64,000 nt of DNA from Actinacidiphila epipremni (GCF_012034175.1 NZ_JAATEJ010000019.1:62001-126000), one strand, 5' to 3'; positions 7,912-16,141 are shown, counted from the stretch's first letter. Notes: generated by a model not told the origin, from the sequence alone. Numbers and translations: made by a program.

Positions 7912-8933
7912 AGCGTCCCCTCCGTGAAAGCCGCGACGTGCCCAACAACCGTCCGGGCGAGCCGGGCGGGGTCGTCGACCAGGTCGTTCACTTCGACACG
8001 GAGGTCGTCGCGCAGCAGGCAGGGCTGTATGCCGCCGCCGTGGTCGACCCGCAGTGCCCAGAAGCCCTCTACGCACCGGGACCGTACGGGGCAGGTACCG
8101 CACTGGCCGACGTGGTGGCGGCCGAGGTCGCGGTGGATGACATCGATCTCGATGCCGTCGATACGGAAGACCCTGCGGCCCTGGCCGACTCCCGCGACCT
8201 CGATGTGCTCGTCGCTGGTGAGGGTGCGCAGATGCCCGACGATCTCGTCGGCCGGTACTGCCGAGGCGGCTCTGCCCACGTTGAAGTCGGTGCCGACCAG
8301 CTCGATGAACTGCACGGGAAGCCGCCGCTCCAGGGCGAAGTCAAGGATCTGGCGGACCTCGTGGGCGTTCTCCCGCTGCAACAGGGTGTTCAGCTCGACC
8401 CGCTCGAAGGTCTCGCGGGCGGCCTCGATGCCGTCCAGCACCGTGCCGATCCCGATACGCGTCCCTGCGATGGCCCGCAGCGAAGCGTCCGAGAAGTAGT
8501 GCAGGGACACTTTCACCTTGTCCAGGTGCGTCCTGGCCAGCCACGAGCGGTGGGTACGGATCCTGGTGCCGTTGGTGATCAGCGTGTAGGAGGCGTCCGG
8601 GCCGGGCTCGGCCAAGCCCTCCAGGACCTGCCGGGCGATCGGTGACGTCAGCGGCTCGCCACCGGTGAAGTACACGCGCTTCAGGCCGGCGTCCATGAGG
8701 GAGCCGATGACGGCGAGGTAGGCGCTGGCATCGAGCTGCCGGGGCCGCGGCTGCCGGGAACGGTCGTGCCGGGTCAGCGGCGGCGGCACGTCACCCTCGT
8801 TGTGGCAGAACCAGCACGCGATGTTGCAGCGCGGAGTGAAGGAGACGCGGAGCTGGCCGCGCAGGGCGGCGAAGTTGTGCAGTGCGGTCCAGTCGACGCC
8901 GGACGCCGGTAAGGAGATGGGTGGAGCGACCAT
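7908..8933 (-). CDS. MoaA-like radical SAM enzyme
   Basis: A 341-residue radical SAM protein. The [4Fe-4S]-SAM motif CX3CX2C is at Cys36, Cys40 and Cys43 (CNIACWFC), and GGEP follows at 91-94. Near the C-terminus CGTCPVRSRC plus a later Cys (IQPCLL) resemble the second cluster site of MoaA (GTP 3',8-cyclase). The start at 8933 has GGGAGGA 9 bases upstream. Codon 8 is TTA, suggesting bldA dependence. First gene of the operon that continues with the kinase, the unknown protein and the hydrolase. It is probably not housekeeping MoaA, because the neighbours are not molybdopterin genes. The substrate may be a nucleotide. Confidence 0.85.
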   Translation of the reverse strand: MVAPPISLPASGVDWTALHNFAALRGQLRVSFTPRCNIACWFCHNEGDVPPPLTRHDRSRQPRPRQLDASAYLAVIGSLMDAGLKRVYFTGGEPLTSPIARQVLEGLAEPGPDASYTLITNGTRIRTHRSWLARTHLDKVKVSLHYFSDASLRAIAGTRIGIGTVLDGIEAARETFERVELNTLLQRENAHEVRQILDFALERRLPVQFIELVGTDFNVGRAASAVPADEIVGHLRTLTSDEHIEVAGVGQGRRVFRIDGIEIDVIHRDLGRHHVGQCGTCPVRSRCVEGFWALRVDHGGGIQPCLLRDDLRVEVNDLVDDPARLARTVVGHVAAFTEGTL

Positions 8934-8990
8934 GGCGGACTTCCTCCCGAAGAGGCGAGAATCGGCACCAACGACGCTAGGAACAGCAGC

Positions 8991-9024
8991 AGTTGCGGGT
9001 CCACGCAGTTGCACGCGGTTGCAC
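8991..9024 (-). promoter_or_regulatory. Tandem TTGC motifs before radical SAM operon
   Basis: Three TTGC tetramers at 8993, 9009 and 9019. The last two are exactly one helical turn (10 bp) apart inside CAGTTGCACGCGGTTGCAC. The same arrangement (CAGTTGCA, then TTGC 10 bp on) occurs at 10658-10680 upstream of the DUF6879 pair, which suggests a shared regulator, possibly one of the local XRE proteins. Confidence 0.4.
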
Positions 9025-9028
9025 GATT

Positions 9029-9877
9029 TCAACCGAGAGTGTCGAGGGCGCGCGTGATGCGGCTGCGGGCAGCGGCCCCGCGCAGGGCGTGCCGGGAGAG
9101 CTGATGGAAGGCCCGCAGGTACGTCCGGATCTCGCCAGGGCTGCTGACGTTGATCTCCGCCGTGAGGGTCTCGACGGCCACCATGTCCTCGTCGAAGGCG
9201 TAGAACGCCTCCAGCGGCCACACCGTGCGTCTGGCCTCGAACGGGATGATGCCGAGGGAGACGTTGGGCCTGACCATGAGTGAGAGCAGCGCCCGGAGTT
9301 GGGCGGCCATGGCCTCGTCGTCGCAGACCCGGTAGTAGAGCACCGCCTCTTCGAGCAGCAGCGCGAAGCCGTGATCGCCCTCGAAGACGACACGGGAGCG
9401 GGCCAGCCGAGCCTCGACCGCCCGCTCGACGTCATCGGGTGTGCCTTGGAAGGTCGTGATCGACCGCAGCAACCCTGTGGCGTACTCGGCGGTCTGCAGC
9501 ATGCCGGGCACGAGGTTGGAGGCGTAGACGCGGAAGGTGCGGGTGCGCTGGTACAGCGGCGTGGTCTTCGCATGGACCTGCCGCAGGCCGTCCCGGTGGA
9601 GCTGGCGCCACTCGACGTACATCGAATCGGCGGTCCTCGACGCCGCGATGAGATCGGCCGCCAGCTCGGGCACACCGCACGCGTCGCACCAGGCACGAAT
9701 GTCGTCGTCCGAGGGCGGCGTGATACCGCGGGCGATACGCGACGACTTCGACTTGTGCCAACCGCAGCGATCAGCCAACTCCAACCCCGACAGGCCGGCA
9801 TCGAGCATCGCCTGTTTCAGGCGCTCGGCGATCTTGGCGCGGGCAGCCCGGGCCGAGGAGAGAGGCGACGTGGCCAT
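9029..9877 (-). CDS. XRE regulator with DUF5753 domain
   Basis: A 282-residue DNA-binding protein. The Xre-type helix-turn-helix covers about residues 14-70 (AERLKQAMLDAGLSGLELADRCGW then KSKSSRIARG). The remainder matches the DUF5753 sensor domain common in actinobacterial XRE proteins (LVPGMLQTAEYATGLLR, HGFALLLEEAVLYYRV, LGIIPFEARR, LRAFHQLSRHAL). These usually pair with a small DUF397 protein; here the partner position is taken by the DUF6879 pair 21 bp upstream. It lies just upstream of the radical SAM operon and could control it. Confidence 0.9.
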   Translation of the reverse strand: MATSPLSSARAARAKIAERLKQAMLDAGLSGLELADRCGWHKSKSSRIARGITPPSDDDIRAWCDACGVPELAADLIAASRTADSMYVEWRQLHRDGLRQVHAKTTPLYQRTRTFRVYASNLVPGMLQTAEYATGLLRSITTFQGTPDDVERAVEARLARSRVVFEGDHGFALLLEEAVLYYRVCDDEAMAAQLRALLSLMVRPNVSLGIIPFEARRTVWPLEAFYAFDEDMVAVETLTAEINVSSPGEIRTYLRAFHQLSRHALRGAAARSRITRALDTLG

Positions 9878-9898
9878 GAGCCGACTGATCGTCCGCCG

Positions 9899-10426
9899 TC
9901 AGAGACTGAACTTCTCGTGCGGGATGGCACGGTCCCACACACCGTCGAATGCTTGGACGCAGCCGGCGACCGCCGCCGGCTCCTCGGTCTGGTCGGTCCG
10001 GATCCAGCGGCCGGCCTCGTCGAAGATATTGAACTGCACGAGGCGACGGTCGAAGAGCCAGAAGTCGTGCTGCGGGAGGGCGATTTCCACCGCGCTGCTC
10101 CTGGGCAGCCAGCGCACCTCCTCGCCCGCGGCCACGTTGGTGAAGGTGAACGAGTGCTCGTAGCGGATGTACTCGCTGGGGGGCTCCGTGACCACACGGG
10201 CGCGCTGGATCCGCACGCCCTTCGAGGTCACCTCCTGCACGAGGTCGAGCCAAGGACGCCACCACGAAGCGCGGTCGGCCGGGTCAAGGCGGTGGCCCCG
10301 CTTCCATGCCTCGAATCCGGCCGTCTCGTTCCCCATGTCGTAGGCGTCGCGCAGCTCCAGGTGAACCGCTGACCGCTCGACAGCACGGAGCAGGTCCGCG
10401 AAGCTACTCAAGCTCTGCGACATCAA
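9899..10426 (-). CDS. DUF6879 protein (first copy)
   Basis: A 175-residue cytosolic protein that matches, as I recall the family, DUF6879. Hallmarks seen here are SAVHLELRDAY near the start, a WW pair (SWWRPWLDLVQEV), RARVVTEPPSEYIRYEH, AAGEEVRWLPR and DFWLFDRRLVQF. The biochemical function is unknown; such proteins accompany XRE regulators in actinobacteria. Its start lies 23 bp inside the preceding 77-codon gene, so the two are translationally coupled. About half of its residues can be aligned by eye with the protein at 12189-12779. Confidence 0.82.
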   Translation of the reverse strand: MMSQSLSSFADLLRAVERSAVHLELRDAYDMGNETAGFEAWKRGHRLDPADRASWWRPWLDLVQEVTSKGVRIQRARVVTEPPSEYIRYEHSFTFTNVAAGEEVRWLPRSSAVEIALPQHDFWLFDRRLVQFNIFDEAGRWIRTDQTEEPAAVAGCVQAFDGVWDRAIPHEKFSL

Positions 10427-10637
10427 GCGCCTCCCTGAGAAGCGGGATCATCCGCTTCGGCACACGCACGATCCCCTCGTAGGAGGGCATCGCGACATCC
10501 CGGTTGCAGGTCGCCTCCGTCCGGCGGTCGACCTTGACGCCCTGGAACAGCAGATCCTTGGAGTCCTCGTCGACCCAGACGGCCGGGGAGCCGTGGTCCC
10601 CCGACTCCGGGTCCTTCCCGACGAACCGTAGCGCCAT
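10404..10637 (-). CDS. Small conserved DUF6879 partner protein
   Basis: A 77-residue protein beginning MALRFVGKDPESGDHGSPAVWVD. The start at 10637 has TTGGAGGAC 4-11 bases upstream. No membrane segment or Cys pair suggests an enzyme; small acidic proteins of this type precede DUF6879 genes in many actinomycetes. Its C-terminus (RMIPLLREALDVAELE) reappears as a remnant before the second DUF6879 gene, which supports a functional gene pair. Function unknown. Confidence 0.75.
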   Translation of the reverse strand: MALRFVGKDPESGDHGSPAVWVDEDSKDLLFQGVKVDRRTEATCNRDVAMPSYEGIVRVPKRMIPLLREALDVAELE

Positions 10638-10657
10638 GCTGTCCTCCAATGTCGAGC

Positions 10658-10680
10658 CAGTTGCAGTCGCTTGCGCAAGC
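10658..10680 (-). promoter_or_regulatory. Tandem TTGC motif before DUF6879 pair
   Basis: CAGTTGCA followed by TTGC exactly 10 bp later, ending in the palindrome CTTGCGCAAG. It lies 21 bp upstream of the 77-codon gene and is the counterpart of the motif at 8991-9024. Confidence 0.4.
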
Positions 10681-10848
10681 CGCGCCGAGAACCAGCCGGT
10701 GCGGCGGCCAACGGCATCGCCCCGCAACGCTCCCTCACGTGGCGTCACATGCCTTTGACGTTCAGTGAAATCCCTTGCCGGTGAGATCAGTTCGCACAAG
10801 AGCCGCACAACCCGGTAGCGGGACGCCCTGGCCTGGAACAGTGGGTTC

Positions 10849-12027
10849 ATGGACAGCACACCGGCCGCCGGGGAGAACATCGCCGTACTGCGCAAGGCCC
10901 GCGGGATGGGCCAGGCGAAACTGGCCCGCCTGTCCGGCATCTCCATCTCCTATCTGAGCAAGATCGAGACCGGCGACCGCCCGGCGACGCCTTCCGTGGT
11001 GGCCGCCATCGCCAAGCCCCTACGCGTCTCCACCGCACGGATCTACGGCCAGCCCTTCCTCGGCCTCACCGAGCAGGCCGACCTGCTCAACGACCTACGT
11101 GACGCCGTTCGCCGGCACACCCTGCCCAGGGAGGACACACCCGCCCCCGAGGTGCTGGCCGAGCGGCTGCGGCTTGCGGCTCGGCTGCGATCCGAGACGC
11201 GGTATCTCGAACTGCTCCGGGAGCTGCCGACCCTCCTCGGTCAGGCGACCGCGACCGCACTCGACGCCGGCGGTGACTCCCCGGCTTGGGGACAACTCGC
11301 CGACCTCTACGGCTGCGCCTACAGCGTGACGCACCGCTTCGTACAGCCCGACCTGGCCGACATCATCGTCGCCCGCCAGCAGTGGGCCGCCCAGCGGACC
11401 TGGAATCCGGGCGCGGAAGCGACCGCGGCCTGGAACGAGGCAGGCACGTACCAGAGCGCAGGCGCCTACGGCGACGGCATGGCGATCGTCGAGCGCGCGA
11501 TCAGCCAGTACGAGAGCGCCCGCGCGGACAGCCCGGAGTCCGTGGTCGTCCTCGGCTCGTTGCACCTACGCGGAGTCGTCCTCGCCTCCCGCAACCGCGA
11601 CCGCCACGCCACCGAGACGCACCTGCGCCACGCCAAGGGCTTGGCCGCCCAACTCGACGGCGACGTGCTGATGCACAACCTGACCTTCGGCGAGGGCAAC
11701 ACCGCCCTCTACGAACTGGCCGCCCACGTCGAGCTGGACCAGCCCGACAAGGCGGTGACCATGTCCACGCCCCTGATCGACCAGCCTCCCACAGGCCTCA
11801 AGCCCAACCGCCTCGGCCGCCTCTACATCGACGTCGCCCGCGCCCGCCTGGCCCTGAAAGACGCAGCGGGAGCGGAGGAGGCGCTGAAGGCCGCGTTCAA
11901 GGTGTCGCCGCAGATGGCAGAGATCCACCCGATGAGCCGCGAAGTCCTCCGCGTCCTCTTCATCCTCCACCAACGCGCCCGCCCCGACCTTGTGGCCATG
12001 GCTGAACGCGCGGGGCTTACTTCGTAG
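10849..12027 (+). CDS. XRE regulator with TPR-like C-terminal domain
   Basis: A 392-residue protein transcribed away from the DUF6879 pair. Residues about 8-65 form an XRE helix-turn-helix (IAVLRKARGMGQAKLARLSG, SISYLSKIETGDRPATPSVV). The rest is all-helical and Ala/Leu-rich with repeated pairs of amphipathic helices (e.g. AAWNEAGTYQSAGAYGDGMAIVERA, LYIDVARARLALKDAAGAEEALKAA is longer and similar), the pattern of TPR repeats. Such regulators bind DNA at the N-terminus and a peptide or partner through the TPR part. The operator may be the TTGC motif at 10658-10680 in the shared upstream region. Confidence 0.88.
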   Translation: MDSTPAAGENIAVLRKARGMGQAKLARLSGISISYLSKIETGDRPATPSVVAAIAKPLRVSTARIYGQPFLGLTEQADLLNDLRDAVRRHTLPREDTPAPEVLAERLRLAARLRSETRYLELLRELPTLLGQATATALDAGGDSPAWGQLADLYGCAYSVTHRFVQPDLADIIVARQQWAAQRTWNPGAEATAAWNEAGTYQSAGAYGDGMAIVERAISQYESARADSPESVVVLGSLHLRGVVLASRNRDRHATETHLRHAKGLAAQLDGDVLMHNLTFGEGNTALYELAAHVELDQPDKAVTMSTPLIDQPPTGLKPNRLGRLYIDVARARLALKDAAGAEEALKAAFKVSPQMAEIHPMSREVLRVLFILHQRARPDLVAMAERAGLTS

Positions 12028-12081
12028 CCGGCCGCGAGCAGCCGCCGGCACGGAGCGATCAGGCACGCCCATGTCGGACTC

Positions 12082-12103
12082 CCGAGGCCCAGGTCACCGA
12101 CCT
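12082..12103. repeat. 22-bp direct repeat, right copy
   Basis: Identical to 5497-5518. It lies between the XRE-TPR gene and the truncated partner gene remnant at 12152, i.e. at a place where independent evidence shows rearrangement. Confidence 0.6.
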
Positions 12104-12151
12104 AGGCATCCGGGCACACCCCGCCCTACCCGGCGGGACGGTCACCAGGAC

Positions 12152-12214
12152 CCGGCCCGCATGATCCCGATCATCAGGAAGGCGCTCGATGAACTCGATC
12201 CCGGAGTTCGCTGA
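12152..12214 (+). pseudogene. Remnant of DUF6879 partner gene (3' end only)
   Basis: The frame ending at 12214 encodes PARMIPIIRKALDELDPGVR, which aligns with the end of the 77-residue protein (KRMIPLLREALDVAELE). It overlaps the start of the downstream DUF6879 gene by 26 bp, as the intact pair overlaps by 23 bp. Upstream of PARMIP the resemblance stops, so the first three quarters of the gene are gone. The break lies about 50 bp from the 22-bp direct repeat. Confidence 0.65.
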
Positions 12215-12779
12215 ACTCCTCGCCGGCGCACGGCACTCGGCCGTCCACCTGGAGATGCGGGACGCGTACTACAGCAACCCCCGGTTCGAGGCGTGGCAGA
12301 AGGGGACGCGGGTCGACTGGGACGACCGCTCCTCGTGGTGGCGCCCCTTCCACCAGGACATCGCCGACGCCGTCGCCCGCGGCGTCGCGGTGCGCCGGGC
12401 CAGGGTGGTGTCCGAGCCGGTCACCGACTACATCCGCTGGGAGCACCAGCAGACCCGCGCCAACGTCGAAGCCGGCGAGGAGGTCCGCTGGCTGCCCCGC
12501 CACCGGGCGTGGGACCTGCTCCTGCCCGGCACCGACCTGTGGATCTTCGACGGGCGCCTCATGCGCGTCCACCACTTCTCCGGCGACGGGGAGTGGACCG
12601 GCAAGGAGCTGTGCGACGACCCCGCCGTGGTCGGCCGGCACGCGGCAGCGTTCGAGCAGGTGTGGCAGCGGGCCGTCCCGCACGACGCGTACGAGGTCGT
12701 ACTGCCGGATGCCATGCGGGATGGGCATCCGGCGGTCGTGGCCCGGGGCGGGGCGGCCCGTAGCGGGCCTCTGGGCTGA
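12189..12779 (+). CDS. DUF6879 protein (second copy)
   Basis: A 196-residue paralogue of the protein at 9899-10426. Shared landmarks are SAVHLEMRDAY, FEAWQKGTRVDWDDRSSWWRPF, RARVVSEPVTDYIRWEH, VEAGEEVRWLPR and DLWIFDGRLMRVH. It has an extra C-terminal tail rich in Gly/Ala. The upstream partner gene is truncated, so this copy may lack its normal translational coupling; no strong ribosome binding site is visible before 12189. Function unknown. Confidence 0.8.
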   Translation: MNSIPEFAELLAGARHSAVHLEMRDAYYSNPRFEAWQKGTRVDWDDRSSWWRPFHQDIADAVARGVAVRRARVVSEPVTDYIRWEHQQTRANVEAGEEVRWLPRHRAWDLLLPGTDLWIFDGRLMRVHHFSGDGEWTGKELCDDPAVVGRHAAAFEQVWQRAVPHDAYEVVLPDAMRDGHPAVVARGGAARSGPLG

Positions 12780-12897
12780 GGCATGCCGTGCCGGGCGCCT
12801 CACTTCTCCGGCGACGGCGGGCGGGCGGGCCCGCCCCTCGGCAGCGGCGACGACGAGTACGGGGCCGTGCGCGTAGGGTGCTCGGGAGGAGGCGGTC

Positions 12898-13101
12898 ATG
12901 GAGTGGATCAACCCCGCGCGGGCTGAAGTCATCGCGGCGCTGCGGCAGCGGCAGGCGGCCGGGCCACGGGCCGAGTGCTCGCGGTGCGGCGGGACCGGCG
13001 AGACGCGGCTGCCCGCCTCGCGCGGCGGTAGCGCGGTGGTGTGCCCGCGGTGCGGCGGCCGGAGGTCCGTACCGGCGGTGCGGATGTTCGTGACCGGCTG
13101 A
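12898..13101 (+). CDS. Small zinc-ribbon protein
   Basis: A 67-residue protein with two CXXCGG knuckles (CSRCGGTG and CPRCGGRR) separated by about 23 residues, like half of a DnaJ-type zinc centre. It should bind one Zn2+ in the cytosol. GGGAGGAGG lies 7 bases before the ATG. The partner and role are unknown; it may bind nucleic acid or act as a chaperone accessory. Confidence 0.75.
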   Translation: MEWINPARAEVIAALRQRQAAGPRAECSRCGGTGETRLPASRGGSAVVCPRCGGRRSVPAVRMFVTG

Positions 13102-13128
13102 CGTACCGGCTCCCCGGGCGCCGCCCGG

Positions 13129-13986
13129 TCAGGGCATCGCGCCGGCCAGTGCTGCTCGGACCAGGGCGCGGCCTCGGGTTGCCGTGCGGGTGCGGTCGGG
13201 GGGCACCTCGGGGGGTGCGGGGTTTGCGCAGGGGCGGCAGTGGCCCTCGTACGGGATCGGGCGCGCGCAGGCTGCGCACTCGTAGCGGCGGGGGCTCGGC
13301 GGTGGTGGGGCCTCGGGCGGCGGGGGCAGCTTACGAGTGAGGCGGTCGCGGAGCAGCGCCGAGGCGCTGTGGACGCGTTCGGGCAGGCCCGCGAGCAGCG
13401 CGTGCGAGAGGTCGCGGGCGCCCAGGCCGCGTTCCAGCCAGGGCACGACCAGCGGCGCGAGCGTCACCGCCTCCCGCGCCCCGAGCCGCAGCCGCGGCTC
13501 CGGCGCCGTCACCCGGCAAAGCAACGCCGCGGCCTCCGCCCTCGCCGCGTCCGGCGGCCCGGGCGGTGGCGCCGCCCGCTGCCGGGGGAGGGTGGGTTCT
13601 TTCTCCAGGTTCTTTACGGGGTTGCTTCCCGGGTTCTCGGCCCCCGGCCCACCGGGACCCGGCATCCCGGCCCCCGGCGCGACCTGCGCCGACGCGTACG
13701 GAGTGTCGTACACATGCGCCTGGCTGACGATCGTGCCGTCCGCCTGCCGCACCCGGTCGACCCGGTAATACCCGAACGCCGTCAGCTCCCGCAGCGCCTT
13801 CGCCACGGCCATCCGCCCCTGCGGACTGCTGTCGGCCATCCGCCGCAGATCCTCCCGCCAGCCGTCCGGCCGGGAGAGCAAATCGGCCAAGAGGCCGCGC
13901 GCGGTGTACGAAAGTCGCCGGTCTTGCAGGGCTGTGTTCGGCATGACGGTGAAACCGCGCGTGTGGCGGATACGATGGATCTGCAT
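13129..13986 (-). CDS. Replication-initiator-like helix-turn-helix protein
   Basis: A 285-residue protein. The N-terminal 100 residues form a winged-helix (HTRGFTVMPNTALQDRRLSYTARGLLADLL, then WREDLRRMADSSPQGRMAVAKALRELTAFGYY). This is typical of the streptomycete family annotated as replication-initiator-A-like or plain helix-turn-helix proteins. A Pro/Gly-rich linker follows and the C-terminus holds a small Cys cluster (YECAACARPIPYEGHCRPCANP) that may bind zinc. The start at 13986 has AAGGAG 12 bases upstream. It could be a plasmid or ICE relic or a regulator; the origin is unclear. Confidence 0.75.
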   Translation of the reverse strand: MQIHRIRHTRGFTVMPNTALQDRRLSYTARGLLADLLSRPDGWREDLRRMADSSPQGRMAVAKALRELTAFGYYRVDRVRQADGTIVSQAHVYDTPYASAQVAPGAGMPGPGGPGAENPGSNPVKNLEKEPTLPRQRAAPPPGPPDAARAEAAALLCRVTAPEPRLRLGAREAVTLAPLVVPWLERGLGARDLSHALLAGLPERVHSASALLRDRLTRKLPPPPEAPPPPSPRRYECAACARPIPYEGHCRPCANPAPPEVPPDRTRTATRGRALVRAALAGAMP

Positions 13987-14151
13987 GGGGAGCGTTGACT
14001 CCTTGTGCCAGGCCCCGGAGCGTTGGCGCGCTGCCGGGGTCACTTTTGCGTGACCGTTCGTGACAGAACGTATCACGCTCCTCGCCCATGATCGACCACT
14101 TCTGATCGTTCCCGGTCGCCGCGCAGCTCCCGCCGCTCCGGGGCGGCACGC

Positions 14152-14424
14152 ATGGGCCCGCGGTCAGACGGCACCGAACTCCCCGGCGCGGACGCCCTCC
14201 ACGAAGGCGGCGAGCACCATGCCGTCGTCTACGACCACTTCGCCGACCCGGGCTCGGGCGCCCTCTGGACCCGCTGGCAGGACGGCACCGAGCCGGACAC
14301 CGTTTAGCTCCGCCCGGACTGCCCGGTCCGCTCCGAACACGGCGCCGCCTGTGTCCAGTTCGCCGCGTACCCGGGGTCGCACTCCTTCGAGACGGAGGAG
14401 CCGAGCGCCCCGAAGACGCCCTGA
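14152..14424 (+). pseudogene. Decayed coding sequence with internal stop
   Basis: Reading from ATG 14152, about 90 codons keep strong C/G third-position bias but are broken by TAG at 14305-14307 before TGA at 14422. The peptide (VVYDHFADPGSGALWTRWQD and CPVRSEHGAACVQFAAYPGS) looks protein-like but I cannot name it. The opposite strand, 14164-14382, encodes a 72-residue frame ending AAFVEGVRAGEFGAV, similar to the end of DUF397 proteins, so the true strand is uncertain. The remainder of 13987-14737 has no intact gene; short protein-like fragments on both strands suggest further decay. Confidence 0.4.
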
Positions 14425-14737
14425 GGGACCCCTTCCGGAGCGTCCTTGTTGCTCGGTTCGACGTCGGACCGCCGGTCACCACGGCGTCACGCCGTGGAGG
14501 CCGGCGGGGCGCCGCGCCGAGCAGGCCGTGGACGGCGTCGGCGACCTCGGGCCAGGTCCCGAAGCCCATTGAATGAGCGGGGCGTTGGGGCTCTGCCATG
14601 TTCACCAGGGCAGAGCCGTTCCGCTCTTCTTCGCTGCCCCGAGCCGACGTCGTCGTGGCGGTCAGTCCAACGGGCGCTGCCGGTGCCCCGGGAGACACGT
14701 CTGCGGCGAGTCGCGAAACGGTCCACGCTGGGCCAGG

Positions 14738-16141
14738 TCATGCGTCGATACGGGTGACCTTCCGGCCCACCTTGAGGTACAACTCGGCGCCGGCGAGGGG
14801 CCCGGCCTCACCCACGATGTCGCCGAGTGTCTGCTGTACGGAAGCCTCGGTGAGCTGAGTGGTCTGCTGGTCTCCCCCTGCTTCGACGATGAGGCGAAGC
14901 CCGTTCTGCTGCGCCACACGCCGAACAGCGGAGACGCTGGAGGCGAAGCCCAGGGTGCGGCTGATCAGCACCCCAAGTGCGTCTTCGGCATGGTCCTTCA
15001 GCGAGACGACGGGGATGTTCTGGGCGTCGCCGAAGGAGCGCTTGGAGAAGCGCGCTGTGAACTCCGCGCGGGCTGCCGCGGCGGCGTCCAGGCCGTGGAG
15101 GGCGGCCACGACCTCACCGGCGAGGATCCGCTTGACCGCCATCGGGTGCGCGGTCCCCTCCTCCAGGCGCTTGGTGACGACGCGGATCTCGTCGTCCGTC
15201 CACTCGGTGAGCAGTTGGAGGTAAGGCTGGGTGAGGTGGTCGGGGATGGACATCAGGCGGCCGTAGACGTCATCGGGCGATGCCGAAAGTCCGACGTAGT
15301 TGCCTTTGCTCTTGCTCATCTTGGTGCCGCTCCCGTCGGTGCCCTCGATGAGCGGGGTGGTGATGACGACCTCGGCGGCCTGGTCCGAGATCTCCATGAC
15401 CTTGCGGCACATCTGGAGATTCAGCAATTGGTCCACACCGCCGAGTTCGACGTCGGCGTCGATGGCGACCGAGTCCCACGCCATGACGACGGAGTACACG
15501 AACTCGGCGACGGACAGGCCGTGCCCCTCGGCGAGCCGAGTCCGGAAGTCCTCACGCTGGAGCGACATGGACACCGGCACCCGGGCCAGCACACCGACGA
15601 GTTCCGGCAGGGTGACCTTGTTCAGCCACTCGCCGTTGAAACGCAGGTCGGCACGCTCGAAGTCGATGAACGGCGTGACCTGCTGCTGGTAGCCGCTGAG
15701 GTTGCGGGCGATGTCCTCGTCGGTGAGCGGTGGCCGTTCCGAGGAGCGGCCCGACGGGTCGCCGATCTTTGCTGTGACGTCGCCGATGATGAAGACGACG
15801 TGGTGGCCCATCCGCTGGAAACGGCTGGCGATGATGATCGGCACCGCGTGGCCGAGGTGGACGTCGGGCGAGGTCGGGTCGATGCCGTACTTCACGACGA
15901 ACGGCCGTCCCGCCGCGTGCGCTGCTTCGATTTTCTCGGCCAGGACCGCTGCCGAGGGGATCAAGTTGATCGCGCGGCTCTCGACCAGAGCCGCCTGCTC
16001 CTGCGGGGAGAGGTCGGACAGATCCAGAGACCGCCGTACTGTTGTCTCGCCGAGCAGCTGCGCGACCGTATAGTCCGCGCCCAGGTCCGCTCCATCGAGG
16101 ATGTGCATGACACGGGTGACGGACTCACTCAAACGGCTCAT
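14738..16141 (-). CDS. Tyrosyl-tRNA synthetase paralogue
   Basis: A 467-residue class I aminoacyl-tRNA synthetase of the TyrRS type. HLGH (95-98) is the HIGH motif, KMSKS is intact at 274-278, and ELGGVDQ (232-238) matches the TyrRS specificity region. The C-terminus has the S4-like RNA-binding stretch (RRVAQQNGLRLIV). An N-terminal extension of about 70 residues is unusual. Both ATP motifs are intact, so it should be active. Its place beside a biosynthetic-looking operon suggests a resistant duplicate or a supplier of aminoacyl-tRNA to a pathway rather than the housekeeping enzyme. CAGGAG precedes the ATG by 13 bases. Confidence 0.88.
   Translation of the reverse strand: MSRLSESVTRVMHILDGADLGADYTVAQLLGETTVRRSLDLSDLSPQEQAALVESRAINLIPSAAVLAEKIEAAHAAGRPFVVKYGIDPTSPDVHLGHAVPIIIASRFQRMGHHVVFIIGDVTAKIGDPSGRSSERPPLTDEDIARNLSGYQQQVTPFIDFERADLRFNGEWLNKVTLPELVGVLARVPVSMSLQREDFRTRLAEGHGLSVAEFVYSVVMAWDSVAIDADVELGGVDQLLNLQMCRKVMEISDQAAEVVITTPLIEGTDGSGTKMSKSKGNYVGLSASPDDVYGRLMSIPDHLTQPYLQLLTEWTDDEIRVVTKRLEEGTAHPMAVKRILAGEVVAALHGLDAAAAARAEFTARFSKRSFGDAQNIPVVSLKDHAEDALGVLISRTLGFASSVSAVRRVAQQNGLRLIVEAGGDQQTTQLTEASVQQTLGDIVGEAGPLAGAELYLKVGRKVTRIDA

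Noticed and set aside
7908..8933. Prokaryotic viperin
   Set aside because: Adjacent nucleotide kinase is suggestive, but the C-terminal Cys pattern is MoaA-like, and I could not see viperin-specific sequence. Left as a general MoaA-like protein.
5497..12103. Integrative element with att sites
   Set aside because: No integrase, excisionase or tRNA target is present; direct repeats alone do not support this claim.
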